Assembly: GCF_023953965.1 (NCBI RefSeq) | Contig: NZ_JAMLIX010000002.1 | Span: 992,001 to 1,056,000, forward strand | Reading direction: 5' to 3' | Length of the DNA: 64,000 bases | Source: Bosea sp. (in: a-proteobacteria) | Lineage (GTDB): Bacteria > Pseudomonadota > Alphaproteobacteria > Rhizobiales > Beijerinckiaceae | Shown: positions 9,379 through 18,115 of the stretch, piece after piece | How positions within the stretch are numbered: the first letter of the stretch is position 1 | Layout of the letters: each line of letters starts with the position of its first letter | Translations under genes and position numbers: made by a program | Notes under the pieces: generated by a model | Database searches by the model: none | What the model was told of the DNA's origin: nothing | What the model saw: the letters and a program-made list of their open reading frames with translations, nothing else

Positions 9379-9942
9379 ATGGCCCAGACGACGTTCGACC
9401 TCGCCGACATCAAGCGCCGCATGGCCGGTGCGGTGCAGTCCTTCAAGGGGGATCTCGCCTCGCTGCGCTCCGGTCGCGCCTCCGCCAACATGCTCGACCC
9501 GATCCAGGTCGAAGCCTATGGCGCGCGCACGCCGCTGAGCCAGCTCGCGACCGTCTCCGTGCCGGAGCCGCGCCTGCTCTCGGTCCAGGTCTGGGACCGC
9601 TCGATGGTGCAGGCGGTCGACAGGGCGGTGCGCGAATCCGATCTCGGCCTCAACCCGCAGACGGAAGGGCAAGTGCTGCGCATCCGCATCCCGGAGCTGA
9701 ACGAGCAGCGCCGCAAGGAGATGGTCAAGGTCGCGCATAAATATGCCGAGGAGGCCAAGGTCGCGGTGCGCCATGTCCGCCGCGACGGCATCGACGTCGT
9801 CAAGAAGCTCGAGAAGGACGGCGACCTGACCAAGGACGACGCCGCCCGCAACACCGACCTTGTCCAGAAGGCGACCGATCAGCATATCGTGGAGATCGAC
9901 CAGGCGCTGGCGGCGAAGGAAAAGGAAATCCTGCACGTCTGA
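9379..9942 (+). CDS. frr: Ribosome recycling factor
   Basis: A 187-residue RRF, the standard length. Family features include SLRSGRASANMLDPIQVEAYG near residue 30, PLSQLATVSVPEPR, and the C-terminal helix region RRKEMVKVAHKYAEEAKVAVRHVRRD. With EF-G it splits post-termination ribosomes. It lies 121 bp after pyrH and 49 bp before uppS. Confidence 0.97.
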   Translation: MAQTTFDLADIKRRMAGAVQSFKGDLASLRSGRASANMLDPIQVEAYGARTPLSQLATVSVPEPRLLSVQVWDRSMVQAVDRAVRESDLGLNPQTEGQVLRIRIPELNEQRRKEMVKVAHKYAEEAKVAVRHVRRDGIDVVKKLEKDGDLTKDDAARNTDLVQKATDQHIVEIDQALAAKEKEILHV

Positions 9943-9991
9943 AGCGTCCGCGCGGGCGCTCCCCGCGCTCCGCCGAGCGAGGCTCATCCGC

Positions 9992-10750
9992 ATGTCATCC
10001 GGTCAGCGCGACGTAAAGCCGTCCAACCCGGCCCATGTCGCCATCATCATGGACGGCAATGGACGCTGGGCGCAGAAGCGCGGGCTGCCGCGGCAGGAAG
10101 GCCATCGCCGCGGGCTGGAGGCGCTCAGGCGCACGGTGCGCAACGCCAGCGACCTCGGCATCCGGGTCCTGACGCTCTACTCGTTCTCGACCGAGAACTG
10201 GCGCCGCCCCTCGGCTGAAGTCTCCTTCCTGATGGGGCTGCTCAGGCATTTCGTCGAGAAGGACCTCGCCGAGCTTTCGGCCGCCAATGTCAGGGTCCGC
10301 ATCATCGGCAGCCGGGACGATCTCGCGCCCGATCTGCGCCGCCTCGTCGAGCATGCCGAGGCGGTGACCCGCGACAATGCCGGCCTCGTTCTGGTGATCG
10401 CCTTCAACTACGGCTCCCGCGACGAGATCGCCCGCGCCGCACGCCGGCTCGCGGCCGATGCGGCGGCGGGCCTGATCGACCCCGCCGCGATCGACGAGGC
10501 CGAGATCGCGCGCCGCCTCGACACGCACGACCTGCCCGATCCCGAACTGGTCATCCGCACCTCGGGAGAGACGCGCATCTCGAATTTCCTGCTCTGGCAG
10601 GCGGCCTATGCCGAATTCATCTTCGCCCCGGTGATGTGGCCGGATTTCGACCGGGCCGCCTTCGAGGAGGCCCTGGCCGAGTACCGCCGGCGCGAGCGGC
10701 GTTTCGGCGGCCTCGGCGCCCCCTCCGACCGCAGCGTGGGCGTGGCGTGA
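9992..10750 (+). CDS. uppS: Undecaprenyl diphosphate synthase (isoprenyl transferase)
   Basis: A 252-residue cis-prenyltransferase making the C55 lipid carrier for peptidoglycan and O-antigen. The signature HVAIIMDGNGRWAQKRG holds the catalytic Asp21; TLYSFSTENWRRP and the C-terminal RTSGETRISNFLLWQAAYAE also fit. ATG 9992 is chosen over a start inside frr because homology begins just after it. The stop overlaps the cdsA GTG start by four bases (GTGA), implying coupling. Confidence 0.96.
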   Translation: MSSGQRDVKPSNPAHVAIIMDGNGRWAQKRGLPRQEGHRRGLEALRRTVRNASDLGIRVLTLYSFSTENWRRPSAEVSFLMGLLRHFVEKDLAELSAANVRVRIIGSRDDLAPDLRRLVEHAEAVTRDNAGLVLVIAFNYGSRDEIARAARRLAADAAAGLIDPAAIDEAEIARRLDTHDLPDPELVIRTSGETRISNFLLWQAAYAEFIFAPVMWPDFDRAAFEEALAEYRRRERRFGGLGAPSDRSVGVA

Positions 10751-11541
10751 GCGAGCTGAAGCTCAGGATCGCCTCCGCGCTGGTGCTCGGCGCGCTGGTT
10801 CTCCTGGTCACGCTCTGGGGCGACTGGCCGTTCCGGCTGGTCTGGATCCTGGTCGCGGGCCTGGCCGCCTATGAATGGCTCGCGATCGTCGGCCGCGGCA
10901 ACGCGATCCCCGCCGGCATCGCCGTGGTCGTTGCCGGGCTTGCGCTGAGCTTCTCCCCGGCGAGCCCGGCGGCCCTTGCCGGCACGGCCGCGGCCGCCGC
11001 CCTTCTCGGCGCGCTGACGACGCCCTTCGCGCGCTCGCGGCTGGCGCTCGAGCTCTGCGGCGTGGCCTATGCGATGGCCTTCGCGCTGGTCACGCCGGCG
11101 CTGCGCGACCTTCCCGGCATCGGCCTGTCGCTGATCCTGTGGAGCTTCGCCGTCGTCTGGCTCACCGACATCGCCGCCTACTTCACCGGGCGCAGCCTCG
11201 GCGGCCCGAAGCTGATGCCGGCCGTCAGCCCGAAGAAAACCTGGTCGGGCGCGCTCGGCGGCGCGCTCGCGGGGATGCTCGGCGGCTATCTCGTCTGGTG
11301 GCTGGTGCCGGCCCTGCAGGCGATGACGGCGGCCGGGCCGGTGGTCGCGGCCTCCTTCGCCGGCTCGGTCGTCAGCCAGGCGGGCGACCTGTTCGAATCC
11401 GCCTTGAAGCGCCGCTTCGGCGTCAAGGATTCGAGCAAGCTGATCCCCGGCCATGGCGGCTTCCTCGACCGGCTCGACGGGTATTGGGCGGTGATGGTGC
11501 TGGCCGGCTTCGTGCTGTTTGCCCTGCATCTCGACGTTTGA
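10747..11541 (+). CDS. cdsA: Phosphatidate cytidylyltransferase
   Basis: A 264-residue polytopic membrane enzyme that makes CDP-diacylglycerol from phosphatidate and CTP, the branch point for phospholipids. The CDP-diglyceride synthetase signature is complete: SALKRRFGVKDSSKLIPGHG then GFLDRLD near the C-terminus, and WLTDIAAYFTGRSLGG precedes it. GTG 10747 overlaps the uppS stop. About seven hydrophobic segments are visible. Confidence 0.95.
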   Translation: MSELKLRIASALVLGALVLLVTLWGDWPFRLVWILVAGLAAYEWLAIVGRGNAIPAGIAVVVAGLALSFSPASPAALAGTAAAAALLGALTTPFARSRLALELCGVAYAMAFALVTPALRDLPGIGLSLILWSFAVVWLTDIAAYFTGRSLGGPKLMPAVSPKKTWSGALGGALAGMLGGYLVWWLVPALQAMTAAGPVVAASFAGSVVSQAGDLFESALKRRFGVKDSSKLIPGHGGFLDRLDGYWAVMVLAGFVLFALHLDV

Positions 11542-11668
11542 GGCCGGTGGCCTCGCGGCCGACCGAACCGTCATTGACCAAGTTTCAAGGCGGCGGGCCG
11601 CCTCGCTCTTGTCGCAAGCCCGGTTCACTGTCACCTAGGGCTGTGTTGGGACCGTAGGGGATCATTCG

Positions 11669-12817
11669 ATGGAATTCGCGGCGTCGCTCTGGAACAGCGG
11701 GCATTTCCTGCTCGGCTATCTGCTGCCGTTCCTGTTCGTCCTGACGCTCGTCGTCTTCGTCCACGAGCTCGGGCATTTCCTGGTCGGCCGCTGGTGCGGG
11801 GTCGACGTCAAGACCTTCTCCATCGGCTTCGGCCGCGAGATCTTCGGCTTCGACGACCGGCACGGCACGCGCTGGCGCTTCGCGCTCATACCGCTCGGCG
11901 GCTACGTCAAGTTCTCGGGCGATGCCGATGCCGCGAGCGCGCCCGACGATGCCGCTGTCGAGCGCATGTCGGCGCAGGAGCGCGCGCGCTCCTTTCCGGA
12001 GCAGTCGCTGGGCGAGCGCGCGGCGATCGTCGCCGCCGGCCCGGTCGCGAATTTCCTGCTGGCGATCCTGATCTTCGCCGGCTCCGTCTTCTTCTTCGGC
12101 AAGCAGGTGCTCGTTCCGCGCGTCGATGCCATCGTCGCCGGCAGCGCGGCCGAGCGGGCCGGGCTGAAGGCGGGCGACCTCGTGATCGCCGTCGACGGCG
12201 AGCCGGTCCTGAGCTTCGCCGACATGCAGCGCATCGTCTCGACCCGGCCCGAGGAGCGCCTCGAGGTCTCGGTGGAGCGTGACGGCGGCACGCTGATCCT
12301 GCCGGTGACGCCCGCGCTCACCGAGATGAAGACCGCGTTCGGCACGCAACGCATCGGCGTGATCGGCATCAAGGCCTCGCCGCGCCCGGAGGATTGGAAG
12401 CTCCAGCGATTCGGCCCGGCCGAGTCCGTCAGGGCCGGCTTCACCGAGACCTGGTTCGTGGTGACGCGGACCTACGACTATGTCGCCAAGCTGCTGACGG
12501 GGCGCGAATCCACCGATCAGCTCTCCGGTCCGATTCGGATCGCCCAGGTCTCCGGCGTCGTCGCCTCGAGCGGCGGGCTGATCGGGCTGCTCAATCTCGC
12601 CGCGATCCTCTCGGTCTCGATCGGGCTGATGAATCTCGTGCCGATCCCCATGCTCGATGGCGGGCACCTGCTGTTCTATCTCTACGAGGGCGTGCGCGGC
12701 CGGCCGCTGAGCCCGCGCGCGCAGGAGATCGGCTTCCGGCTCGGCCTGGCGCTGGTCCTGATGCTGATGCTGTTCGTGACCTGGAACGACATTGTCCACG
12801 TCCGCGCCATGCTCTAA
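11669..12817 (+). CDS. rseP: Site-2 zinc metalloprotease RseP
   Basis: A 382-residue intramembrane protease. HELGH at 32-36 lies in the first membrane helix and gives the zinc site, and PIPMLDGGHLLFYL in the C-terminal third provides the distal Asp ligand. One PDZ domain (PRVDAIVAGSAAERAGLKAGDLV onwards, read as two stretches) lies between. It cleaves anti-sigma factors and remnant signal peptides. It starts 127 bp after cdsA without dxr in between, and bamA follows. Confidence 0.94.
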   Translation: MEFAASLWNSGHFLLGYLLPFLFVLTLVVFVHELGHFLVGRWCGVDVKTFSIGFGREIFGFDDRHGTRWRFALIPLGGYVKFSGDADAASAPDDAAVERMSAQERARSFPEQSLGERAAIVAAGPVANFLLAILIFAGSVFFFGKQVLVPRVDAIVAGSAAERAGLKAGDLVIAVDGEPVLSFADMQRIVSTRPEERLEVSVERDGGTLILPVTPALTEMKTAFGTQRIGVIGIKASPRPEDWKLQRFGPAESVRAGFTETWFVVTRTYDYVAKLLTGRESTDQLSGPIRIAQVSGVVASSGGLIGLLNLAAILSVSIGLMNLVPIPMLDGGHLLFYLYEGVRGRPLSPRAQEIGFRLGLALVLMLMLFVTWNDIVHVRAML

Positions 12818-12919
12818 AGAGCGGCACCGGCGCCGCGCCTTGCGAAGGAAAGACAGCGGGCTTGCGTGGCCCGCCGGCAACGAGCTTTCCAAAAACGCTT
12901 TATTAACGATGATCGCGGT

Positions 12920-12947
12920 TTGCACCCCGCCGGAAACTTTGTAGAAG
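12920..12947 (+). promoter_or_regulatory. Possible promoter upstream of bamA
   Basis: TTGCAC (12920-12925), 16 bp, TAGAAG (12942-12947) in the 219-bp rseP-bamA gap. The match is modest and based on sequence inspection only; bamA could also be read through from rseP. Confidence 0.3.
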
Positions 12948-13036
12948 CGATTGAACCGCAAATGTCCCCGTGCTGCCGTCGCGAGACGGCGGTCCCCGTT
13001 CGGGGTGGTGACCAGAGAGATGGAATAGGCGACCTG

Positions 13037-15541
13037 ATGACGTCGACCCAAAAGAGCCGGACGACCAGGATGCGGCTCTCTCGATCGATCGGACTTTCGG
13101 CTTTGATGCTGGCCGTGAGTGGTGGCGTGGCGTTCGCGCAGGCCGTGGTTGTCCAGGGCAACCAGCGGGTCGATGCGGAGACGATCCGCTCCTATGCCGT
13201 CGGTCGCGAGAATCCGCAGGAGATCCGCGAGAGCCTGCTGGCGACGGGGCTGTTCAGCAATGTGCAGGTCAACCGCCGCGGCGGCCAGACCGTGATTTCC
13301 GTCAGGGAGCAGGGCGGTACGGTCAACCGCGTCGCCTTCGAGGGCAATCGCAAGCTGAAGGGCGAGCAACTCGGCCAGATCGTGCAATCGCGCTCCGGCG
13401 GGCCGATCAGCCAGGCGCTGATCGATTCCGATGTCGAGCGCCTGCGCGAAGCCTATCGCCGGGCCGGCTATGGCCTGTCCTCGGTCTCGGGCCGCATCGC
13501 GCCGCTGCCGAACGGCCGCCAGGACATCGTCTTCACCATCAACGAGAGCGGCAAGACCGGCATCAAGTCGATCAATTTCAGCGGCAACCACGCCTATTCG
13601 GCCGGGCGCCTGCGCGGGCTGATGAGCTCGACGGAATCGAACTTCCTGAGCTGGATCAAGACCTCCGACGTCTATGACCCCGACCGGATCAATTCCGATC
13701 TCGACCTCATCCGTCGCTTCTATCTGAAGAACGGCTATGCCGATTTCCAGATCGTCAACAGCGCCGCACGCTTCGACGAGGCGGCCGGCGGCTGGGTCGT
13801 CGACATCGTTGTCGAGGAAGGGCCGCGCTACCAGATCGGCAATGTCTCGGTCGATTCCGCGCTGAGCGACGTCGATGCCGCCGCCCTTCAGCGCTATGTC
13901 GCGACCGGGACGGGCGACACCTACAATGCCGAGGCGGTCGAGAAGTCGCTGGTCGCGCTCACGACCGAGGTGGCGCGCCGCGGCCACCCCTTCGCCCAGG
14001 TGCGCCCGCGCGGCGACCGCGACGCCGCGGGCAACCAGATCGGCATCACCTATATCGTCGACGAGGGGCCGCGCGTTTATGTCGAGCGCATCAACGTGCG
14101 CGGCAACACCCGCACCCGCGACTATGTCGTGCGCCGCGAGCTCGATCTCGGCGAGGGCGACGCCTACAACAAGGTCATGGTCGACCGGGCCGAGCGCCGG
14201 CTGAACAATCTCGGCTTCTTCAGCAAGGTCCGCATCACCAACGAGCCCGGCTCCGCGCCGGATCGCGTGGTCGTCAACATCGATGTCGAGGACAAGGCGA
14301 CCGGCTCCTTCTCGATCGCCGGCGGCTACTCGACCGCGGACGGCGTCATCGGCGAGGTCTCGCTGTCGGAAGCGAACTTCCTCGGCCGCGGCCAGTTCGT
14401 CCGCATCGCCGGCACGATGGGCGAGCGGACGCAGGGCATCGATTTCTCCTTCACCGAGCCCTATTTCCTGGGCTATCGCGTGGCGGCGGGCATCGACCTG
14501 TTCTCGAAGTTCAACGACAACTACAACACCGGCCGCTTCGAGAGCCGCGTCACCGGCGGACAGGTGCGTTTCACCTTCCCGATCACGGAAGAATTCTCGA
14601 TCACGCCGCGCTATTCGATCTACCAGACCGAGATCGACATCCCGAACACGACCAGCCGGCCCTATAACGACTGTAGCCGTCCGATACCCGGCATCACGCC
14701 GACGCCGGGTGACGCCGTGTTCAATTGCGTGAGCAACGGCGAGGCGACGGTGGCGGTCAAGGAGGCGCAGGGCAAGACCCTGACCTCGCTCGTCGGCCTG
14801 AACTTCAACTACAACTCGCTCGACAACGTCCGTATGCCGCGCAACGGCTTCTCGGCCGAGCTGAAGCCGGAATTCGCCGGGCTCGGCGGCGATTCGAAGT
14901 TCTTCCGCATCTCTGCGGATGCCCGCTATTACCGCGAGATCTTCGACGACGTCGTCGGCATGCTCCGCTTCCAGGGTGGCCATGTCCAGGCGACCAGCGG
15001 CAATCTGCGCATGGTCGATCACTACTTCCTCGGCCCGTCGCTGGTGCGCGGTTTCTCGCCCTCCGGCATCGGCCCGCGCGACGTGCTGAACGATCCCACG
15101 GCGAACGCGGTCGGCGGCACCACCTATTTCGGCGGCACGCTCGAGGTGCAGTTCCCGATCTTCGGTCTGCCGCGCGATCTCGGCCTGCGCGGCGCGGTCT
15201 TCCTCGATGCCGGCACGCTGTTCAACTATGACGGCGGCTCGAAGGCGGTGGCCTATGCCTGCCCGGCCGGCTCGGAAGCGCGCCAGTACAATGTCCTGAC
15301 CGGCGGCGGGCTTTTCGGCCAGTCGAACATCGGCTGTATCCGCGACAAGAACACCCTGCGGTCTTCGGTGGGCGCGAGCCTGCTCTGGCAGTCGCCGCTG
15401 GGACCGATCCGGTTCGACTATGCCTACGCCCTGACCAAGGACGACGGCCAGATCGGCGTCGACCCGCGGACCGGCCTGGTCGCCAAGTACGGCGGCGACC
15501 GCCTCCAGGCGTTCCGCTTCTCGGGCGGCACCAGCTTCTGA
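13037..15541 (+). CDS. bamA: Outer-membrane assembly factor BamA
   Basis: This 834-residue Omp85 protein inserts beta-barrel proteins into the outer membrane. The N-terminus has a signal peptide (RMRLSRSIGLSALMLAVSGG, cleaved after AFA), followed by five POTRA repeats to about residue 420 (for example VVVQGNQRVDAETIRSY and INVRGNTRTRDYVVRREL). The C-terminal barrel includes the conserved loop-6 motif VRGF (in SLVRGFSPSGIGPRD) and ends in a Phe-terminated strand (GGTSF). ATG 13037 is chosen because it precedes the signal peptide closely; ATG 13070 is a second option. Confidence 0.96.
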   Translation: MTSTQKSRTTRMRLSRSIGLSALMLAVSGGVAFAQAVVVQGNQRVDAETIRSYAVGRENPQEIRESLLATGLFSNVQVNRRGGQTVISVREQGGTVNRVAFEGNRKLKGEQLGQIVQSRSGGPISQALIDSDVERLREAYRRAGYGLSSVSGRIAPLPNGRQDIVFTINESGKTGIKSINFSGNHAYSAGRLRGLMSSTESNFLSWIKTSDVYDPDRINSDLDLIRRFYLKNGYADFQIVNSAARFDEAAGGWVVDIVVEEGPRYQIGNVSVDSALSDVDAAALQRYVATGTGDTYNAEAVEKSLVALTTEVARRGHPFAQVRPRGDRDAAGNQIGITYIVDEGPRVYVERINVRGNTRTRDYVVRRELDLGEGDAYNKVMVDRAERRLNNLGFFSKVRITNEPGSAPDRVVVNIDVEDKATGSFSIAGGYSTADGVIGEVSLSEANFLGRGQFVRIAGTMGERTQGIDFSFTEPYFLGYRVAAGIDLFSKFNDNYNTGRFESRVTGGQVRFTFPITEEFSITPRYSIYQTEIDIPNTTSRPYNDCSRPIPGITPTPGDAVFNCVSNGEATVAVKEAQGKTLTSLVGLNFNYNSLDNVRMPRNGFSAELKPEFAGLGGDSKFFRISADARYYREIFDDVVGMLRFQGGHVQATSGNLRMVDHYFLGPSLVRGFSPSGIGPRDVLNDPTANAVGGTTYFGGTLEVQFPIFGLPRDLGLRGAVFLDAGTLFNYDGGSKAVAYACPAGSEARQYNVLTGGGLFGQSNIGCIRDKNTLRSSVGASLLWQSPLGPIRFDYAYALTKDDGQIGVDPRTGLVAKYGGDRLQAFRFSGGTSF

Positions 15542-15545
15542 GGCG

Positions 15546-15564
15546 GCGGGGCTATAAGCCCCGC
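15546..15564 (+). other. Short hairpin between bamA and lpxD
   Basis: GCGGGGCT and AGCCCCGC pair perfectly around ATA, directly after the bamA stop. No T-run follows, so it may tune bamA mRNA stability rather than stop transcription. Confidence 0.4.
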
Positions 15565-15577
15565 TCCGGACCCGATC

Positions 15578-16639
15578 ATGGCAGAACCCGTTTTCTTTCC
15601 GGTCGCGACCTCGCTCACCTTCGGCGAGGTCGCAAGCCTTTCAGGCAGTGCCTTGCCGCAGGGCGTGGATCCCGCCCGCCGGCTCGACGGCGTCGCCCCT
15701 CTGGAAACGGCGGGCCCGGCCGACCTCGCCTATATGGACAATCCGAAATACGCCCAGGCCCTCGCCGCCACCAAGGCGGGGCTGTGCCTGGTTTCGCCGC
15801 GCTTTGCCGAGCGCGTCCCGGCCGGAACGGCAGCCCTCGTCACGCCGACGCCGTATCATGCCTTCGCCGGGGTGATGGCGCGCTGCTTTCCGAACGCGCT
15901 GAAGCCTGAATCCGTCTTCGCCTCGCAGGGCGTCGCGCCGGGCGCCGTGGTCCATGCCACCGCCGTGCTCGAGGCGGGCGTGACCGTCGATCCCGGCGCG
16001 GTCATCGGGCCGGGCGCCGAGATCGGCGCCGGCACGGTCGTGGCGTCGCATGCGGTCATCGGCCCGCAGGTCAGGATCGGGCGCAACTGCGCGATCGGGG
16101 CCGGCAGCACGATCCAGGCCTCGCTGATCGGAAACCGCGTCATCATCCACCCCGGCGCGCGCATCGGACAGGACGGATTCGGCTTCGCGATGGGCCCGAA
16201 GGGGCACATGAAGGTGCCGCAGATCGGCCGCGTCATCATCCAGGACGATGTCGAGATCGGCGCCAACAGCACGATCGACCGCGGTGCCAGCCGCGATACG
16301 GTGATCGGCGAGGGCACCAAGATCGATAACCTCGTCCAGATCGGCCATAACTGCGTGATCGGGCGCCATTGCGTGATCTGCGCGCAGACCGGGCTCGCCG
16401 GCTCCTCCACGCTGGAGGATTTCGTGGTGCTCGGCGGCCAGGTCGGTCTCGCAGGCCATCTCGTCATCGGCGCCGGCGCGCAGGTCGCGGCCCAAAGCGG
16501 CGTCGCCGGCGATATCCCGCGCGGCGCCCGCTTCGGCGGCTACCCGGCCCAGCCCGCGCTCGGCTGGGCGCGCGAGACGGCCCTGCTCAAGACGCTGGTG
16601 GCGAACCGGGGCAAGAAGCCGGACACGGCACGCGATTGA
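15578..16639 (+). CDS. lpxD: UDP-3-O-acylglucosamine N-acyltransferase
   Basis: A 353-residue lipid A enzyme adding the second acyl chain (N-linked) to UDP-3-O-acyl-glucosamine. An N-terminal uridine-binding domain (about 1-110) is followed by left-handed-helix hexapeptide repeats (for example VTVDPGAVIGPGAEIGAGTV) and the active-site region HIVHP-equivalent VIIHPGARIGQDGFGFA. NLVQIGHNCVIGRHC also fits the family. It sits in the standard bamA-lpxD-fabZ-lpxA order. Confidence 0.96.
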   Translation: MAEPVFFPVATSLTFGEVASLSGSALPQGVDPARRLDGVAPLETAGPADLAYMDNPKYAQALAATKAGLCLVSPRFAERVPAGTAALVTPTPYHAFAGVMARCFPNALKPESVFASQGVAPGAVVHATAVLEAGVTVDPGAVIGPGAEIGAGTVVASHAVIGPQVRIGRNCAIGAGSTIQASLIGNRVIIHPGARIGQDGFGFAMGPKGHMKVPQIGRVIIQDDVEIGANSTIDRGASRDTVIGEGTKIDNLVQIGHNCVIGRHCVICAQTGLAGSSTLEDFVVLGGQVGLAGHLVIGAGAQVAAQSGVAGDIPRGARFGGYPAQPALGWARETALLKTLVANRGKKPDTARD

Positions 16640-16725
16640 GCGGCGCGGAGGCTGTTTTCCAGTCCGGATGCCGAGAATTGTCTTGCCGAGTCCGCCGCCT
16701 TTCCGGCAAAGCGGCGGAGGGCTTG

Positions 16726-16768
16726 GAGCATCGGACCGGAAAGCGGCATTCACTTTCTGACGAATAAG
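16726..16768. repeat. Repeat family B copy upstream of fabZ
   Basis: GAGCATCGGACCGGAAAGCG and the following AT-richer arm resemble the palindrome at 55669-55714 (GCATCGGACCGAAAAGTGG). This copy has diverged in the second arm. It lies in the 172-bp lpxD-fabZ gap. Confidence 0.55.
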
Positions 16769-16811
16769 GCAAGGCGCTGCCCGAGGGACGGCAGGCGGGA
16801 GAAGGCAGACC

Positions 16812-17270
16812 ATGAGCGAGGCGACGACGGCGCTGGGTGTGTTCGACATCCAGAGGATCATGGCCAGCATTCCTCACCGCTATCCGTTCCTGCTGGTCGA
16901 TCGCGTCGTCGAGATCGACGGCGACAATTCGGGCGTCGGCATCAAGAACGTGACGGCCAACGAACCGCAGTTCACCGGCCATTTCCCGGAGCGCCCGGTG
17001 TTCCCCGGCGTGCTGATGATCGAGGCGATGGCCCAGACCGCCGGCGTCCTGGTGGTGAATGCCCGCGAGCCCGGCGCAGAGCAGGTAAAGACCGTCCTCT
17101 TCACCACGATCGACAAGGCGAAGTTCCGCAAGCCCGTCACGCCGGGCGATCAGCTGCGCTTCCACCTCACCAAGCTCGCCCGCAAGCGCAACATCTGGTT
17201 CTACAGGGGCGAGGCGCGCGTCGACGGCGCGCTCGTCGCCGAGGCCGAGATTTCGGCAATGGTCATTTGA
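16812..17270 (+). CDS. fabZ: 3-hydroxyacyl-ACP dehydratase FabZ
   Basis: A 152-residue hot-dog-fold dehydratase of fatty-acid elongation. The active site is GHFPERPVFPGVLMIEAMAQ with His57 and Glu71, and the N-terminal IPHRYPFLLVDRV is typical. It competes with LpxA for 3-hydroxyacyl-ACP, which explains its place between lpxD and lpxA. AAGGCAGAC precedes ATG 16812. Confidence 0.96.
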   Translation: MSEATTALGVFDIQRIMASIPHRYPFLLVDRVVEIDGDNSGVGIKNVTANEPQFTGHFPERPVFPGVLMIEAMAQTAGVLVVNAREPGAEQVKTVLFTTIDKAKFRKPVTPGDQLRFHLTKLARKRNIWFYRGEARVDGALVAEAEISAMVI

Positions 17271-17305
17271 GCGCAGTGTCGGTTCAGGATCAGGGCAGCG
17301 TCGCG

Positions 17306-18115
17306 ATGAGCGTCTCCATCCATCCCATGTCGCTCGTCGATCCCAAGGCGCAACTCGGCGCGGGCGTGCGGATCGGGCCGTTCTGCGAGGTCGGCCCGGA
17401 TGTCGTGCTCGGCGAAGGCGTCGAGCTCGTCAGCCATGCCGTGGTCGCCGGGCGCACCACGATCGGCGCGCGCACGCGGATCTTCCCCTTCGCCTCGATC
17501 GGTCACCCGCCGCAGGACCTGAAATATCGCGGCGAGCCCTCGACGCTCTCGGTCGGCGAGGATTGCATCATCCGCGAGGGCGTGACGATGAATCCCGGCA
17601 CCGCGGGCGGCGGCATGGCCACCGTCGTCGGCAACCGCTGCGCCTTCCTTGCCAATTCGCATGTCGGGCACGATGCCCGGATCGGCGACAACGTCGTCTT
17701 CTCCAACAATGCGATGTGCGCCGGCCATGTCAGGGTCGGCAATTTCGTCATCGTCGGCGGCGGAGCGGGCCTCCTGCAGTTCGTCCGGGTCGGCGATCAT
17801 TCCTTCATCGGCGGCGGGGCCGGCGTCATCAGCGACGTCATCCCCTTCGGCATGGTGCGCGACAACCCGGCGCATCTGGCCGGGCTCAATCTCGTCGGGT
17901 TGAAGCGGCGCGGCTTCAGCCGCGAGCAGATCAACGAGCTGCGCCGGGCCTATCGGCTGCTCTTCGCCGATGAAGGCACGCTGGCCGAGCGCGTCGAGGA
18001 CGTCGCGACCGAATTCGCGACGCATCCGCTGATCGACGAGATCCTGAACTTCATCAGGGAAGGCGGCGACAAGGCGCTCTGCATACCGCGGGACGCCGCC
18101 GCGACGGAGCGGTGA
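17306..18115 (+). CDS. lpxA: UDP-N-acetylglucosamine acyltransferase
   Basis: The first lipid A enzyme, transferring 3-hydroxyacyl to UDP-GlcNAc. From ATG 17306 it is 269 residues, near the E. coli length. Hexapeptide repeats fill the N-terminal two thirds; FASIGHPPQDLKYRGEPS and ANSHVGHDARIGDNV are conserved, the latter with the likely catalytic His122 (E. coli His125). GVNIEGLKRRGFSRE-equivalent GLNLVGLKRRGFSREQINEL is in the C-terminal domain. Upstream in-frame TTG 17267 (overlapping the fabZ stop) and GTG 17276 are alternative starts. Confidence 0.95.
   Translation: MSVSIHPMSLVDPKAQLGAGVRIGPFCEVGPDVVLGEGVELVSHAVVAGRTTIGARTRIFPFASIGHPPQDLKYRGEPSTLSVGEDCIIREGVTMNPGTAGGGMATVVGNRCAFLANSHVGHDARIGDNVVFSNNAMCAGHVRVGNFVIVGGGAGLLQFVRVGDHSFIGGGAGVISDVIPFGMVRDNPAHLAGLNLVGLKRRGFSREQINELRRAYRLLFADEGTLAERVEDVATEFATHPLIDEILNFIREGGDKALCIPRDAAATER

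Noticed and set aside
11585..15022. An 1145-codon open frame on the - strand opposite rseP and bamA
   Set aside because: Low-complexity translation with no family features and no ribosome site; rseP and bamA explain the region.
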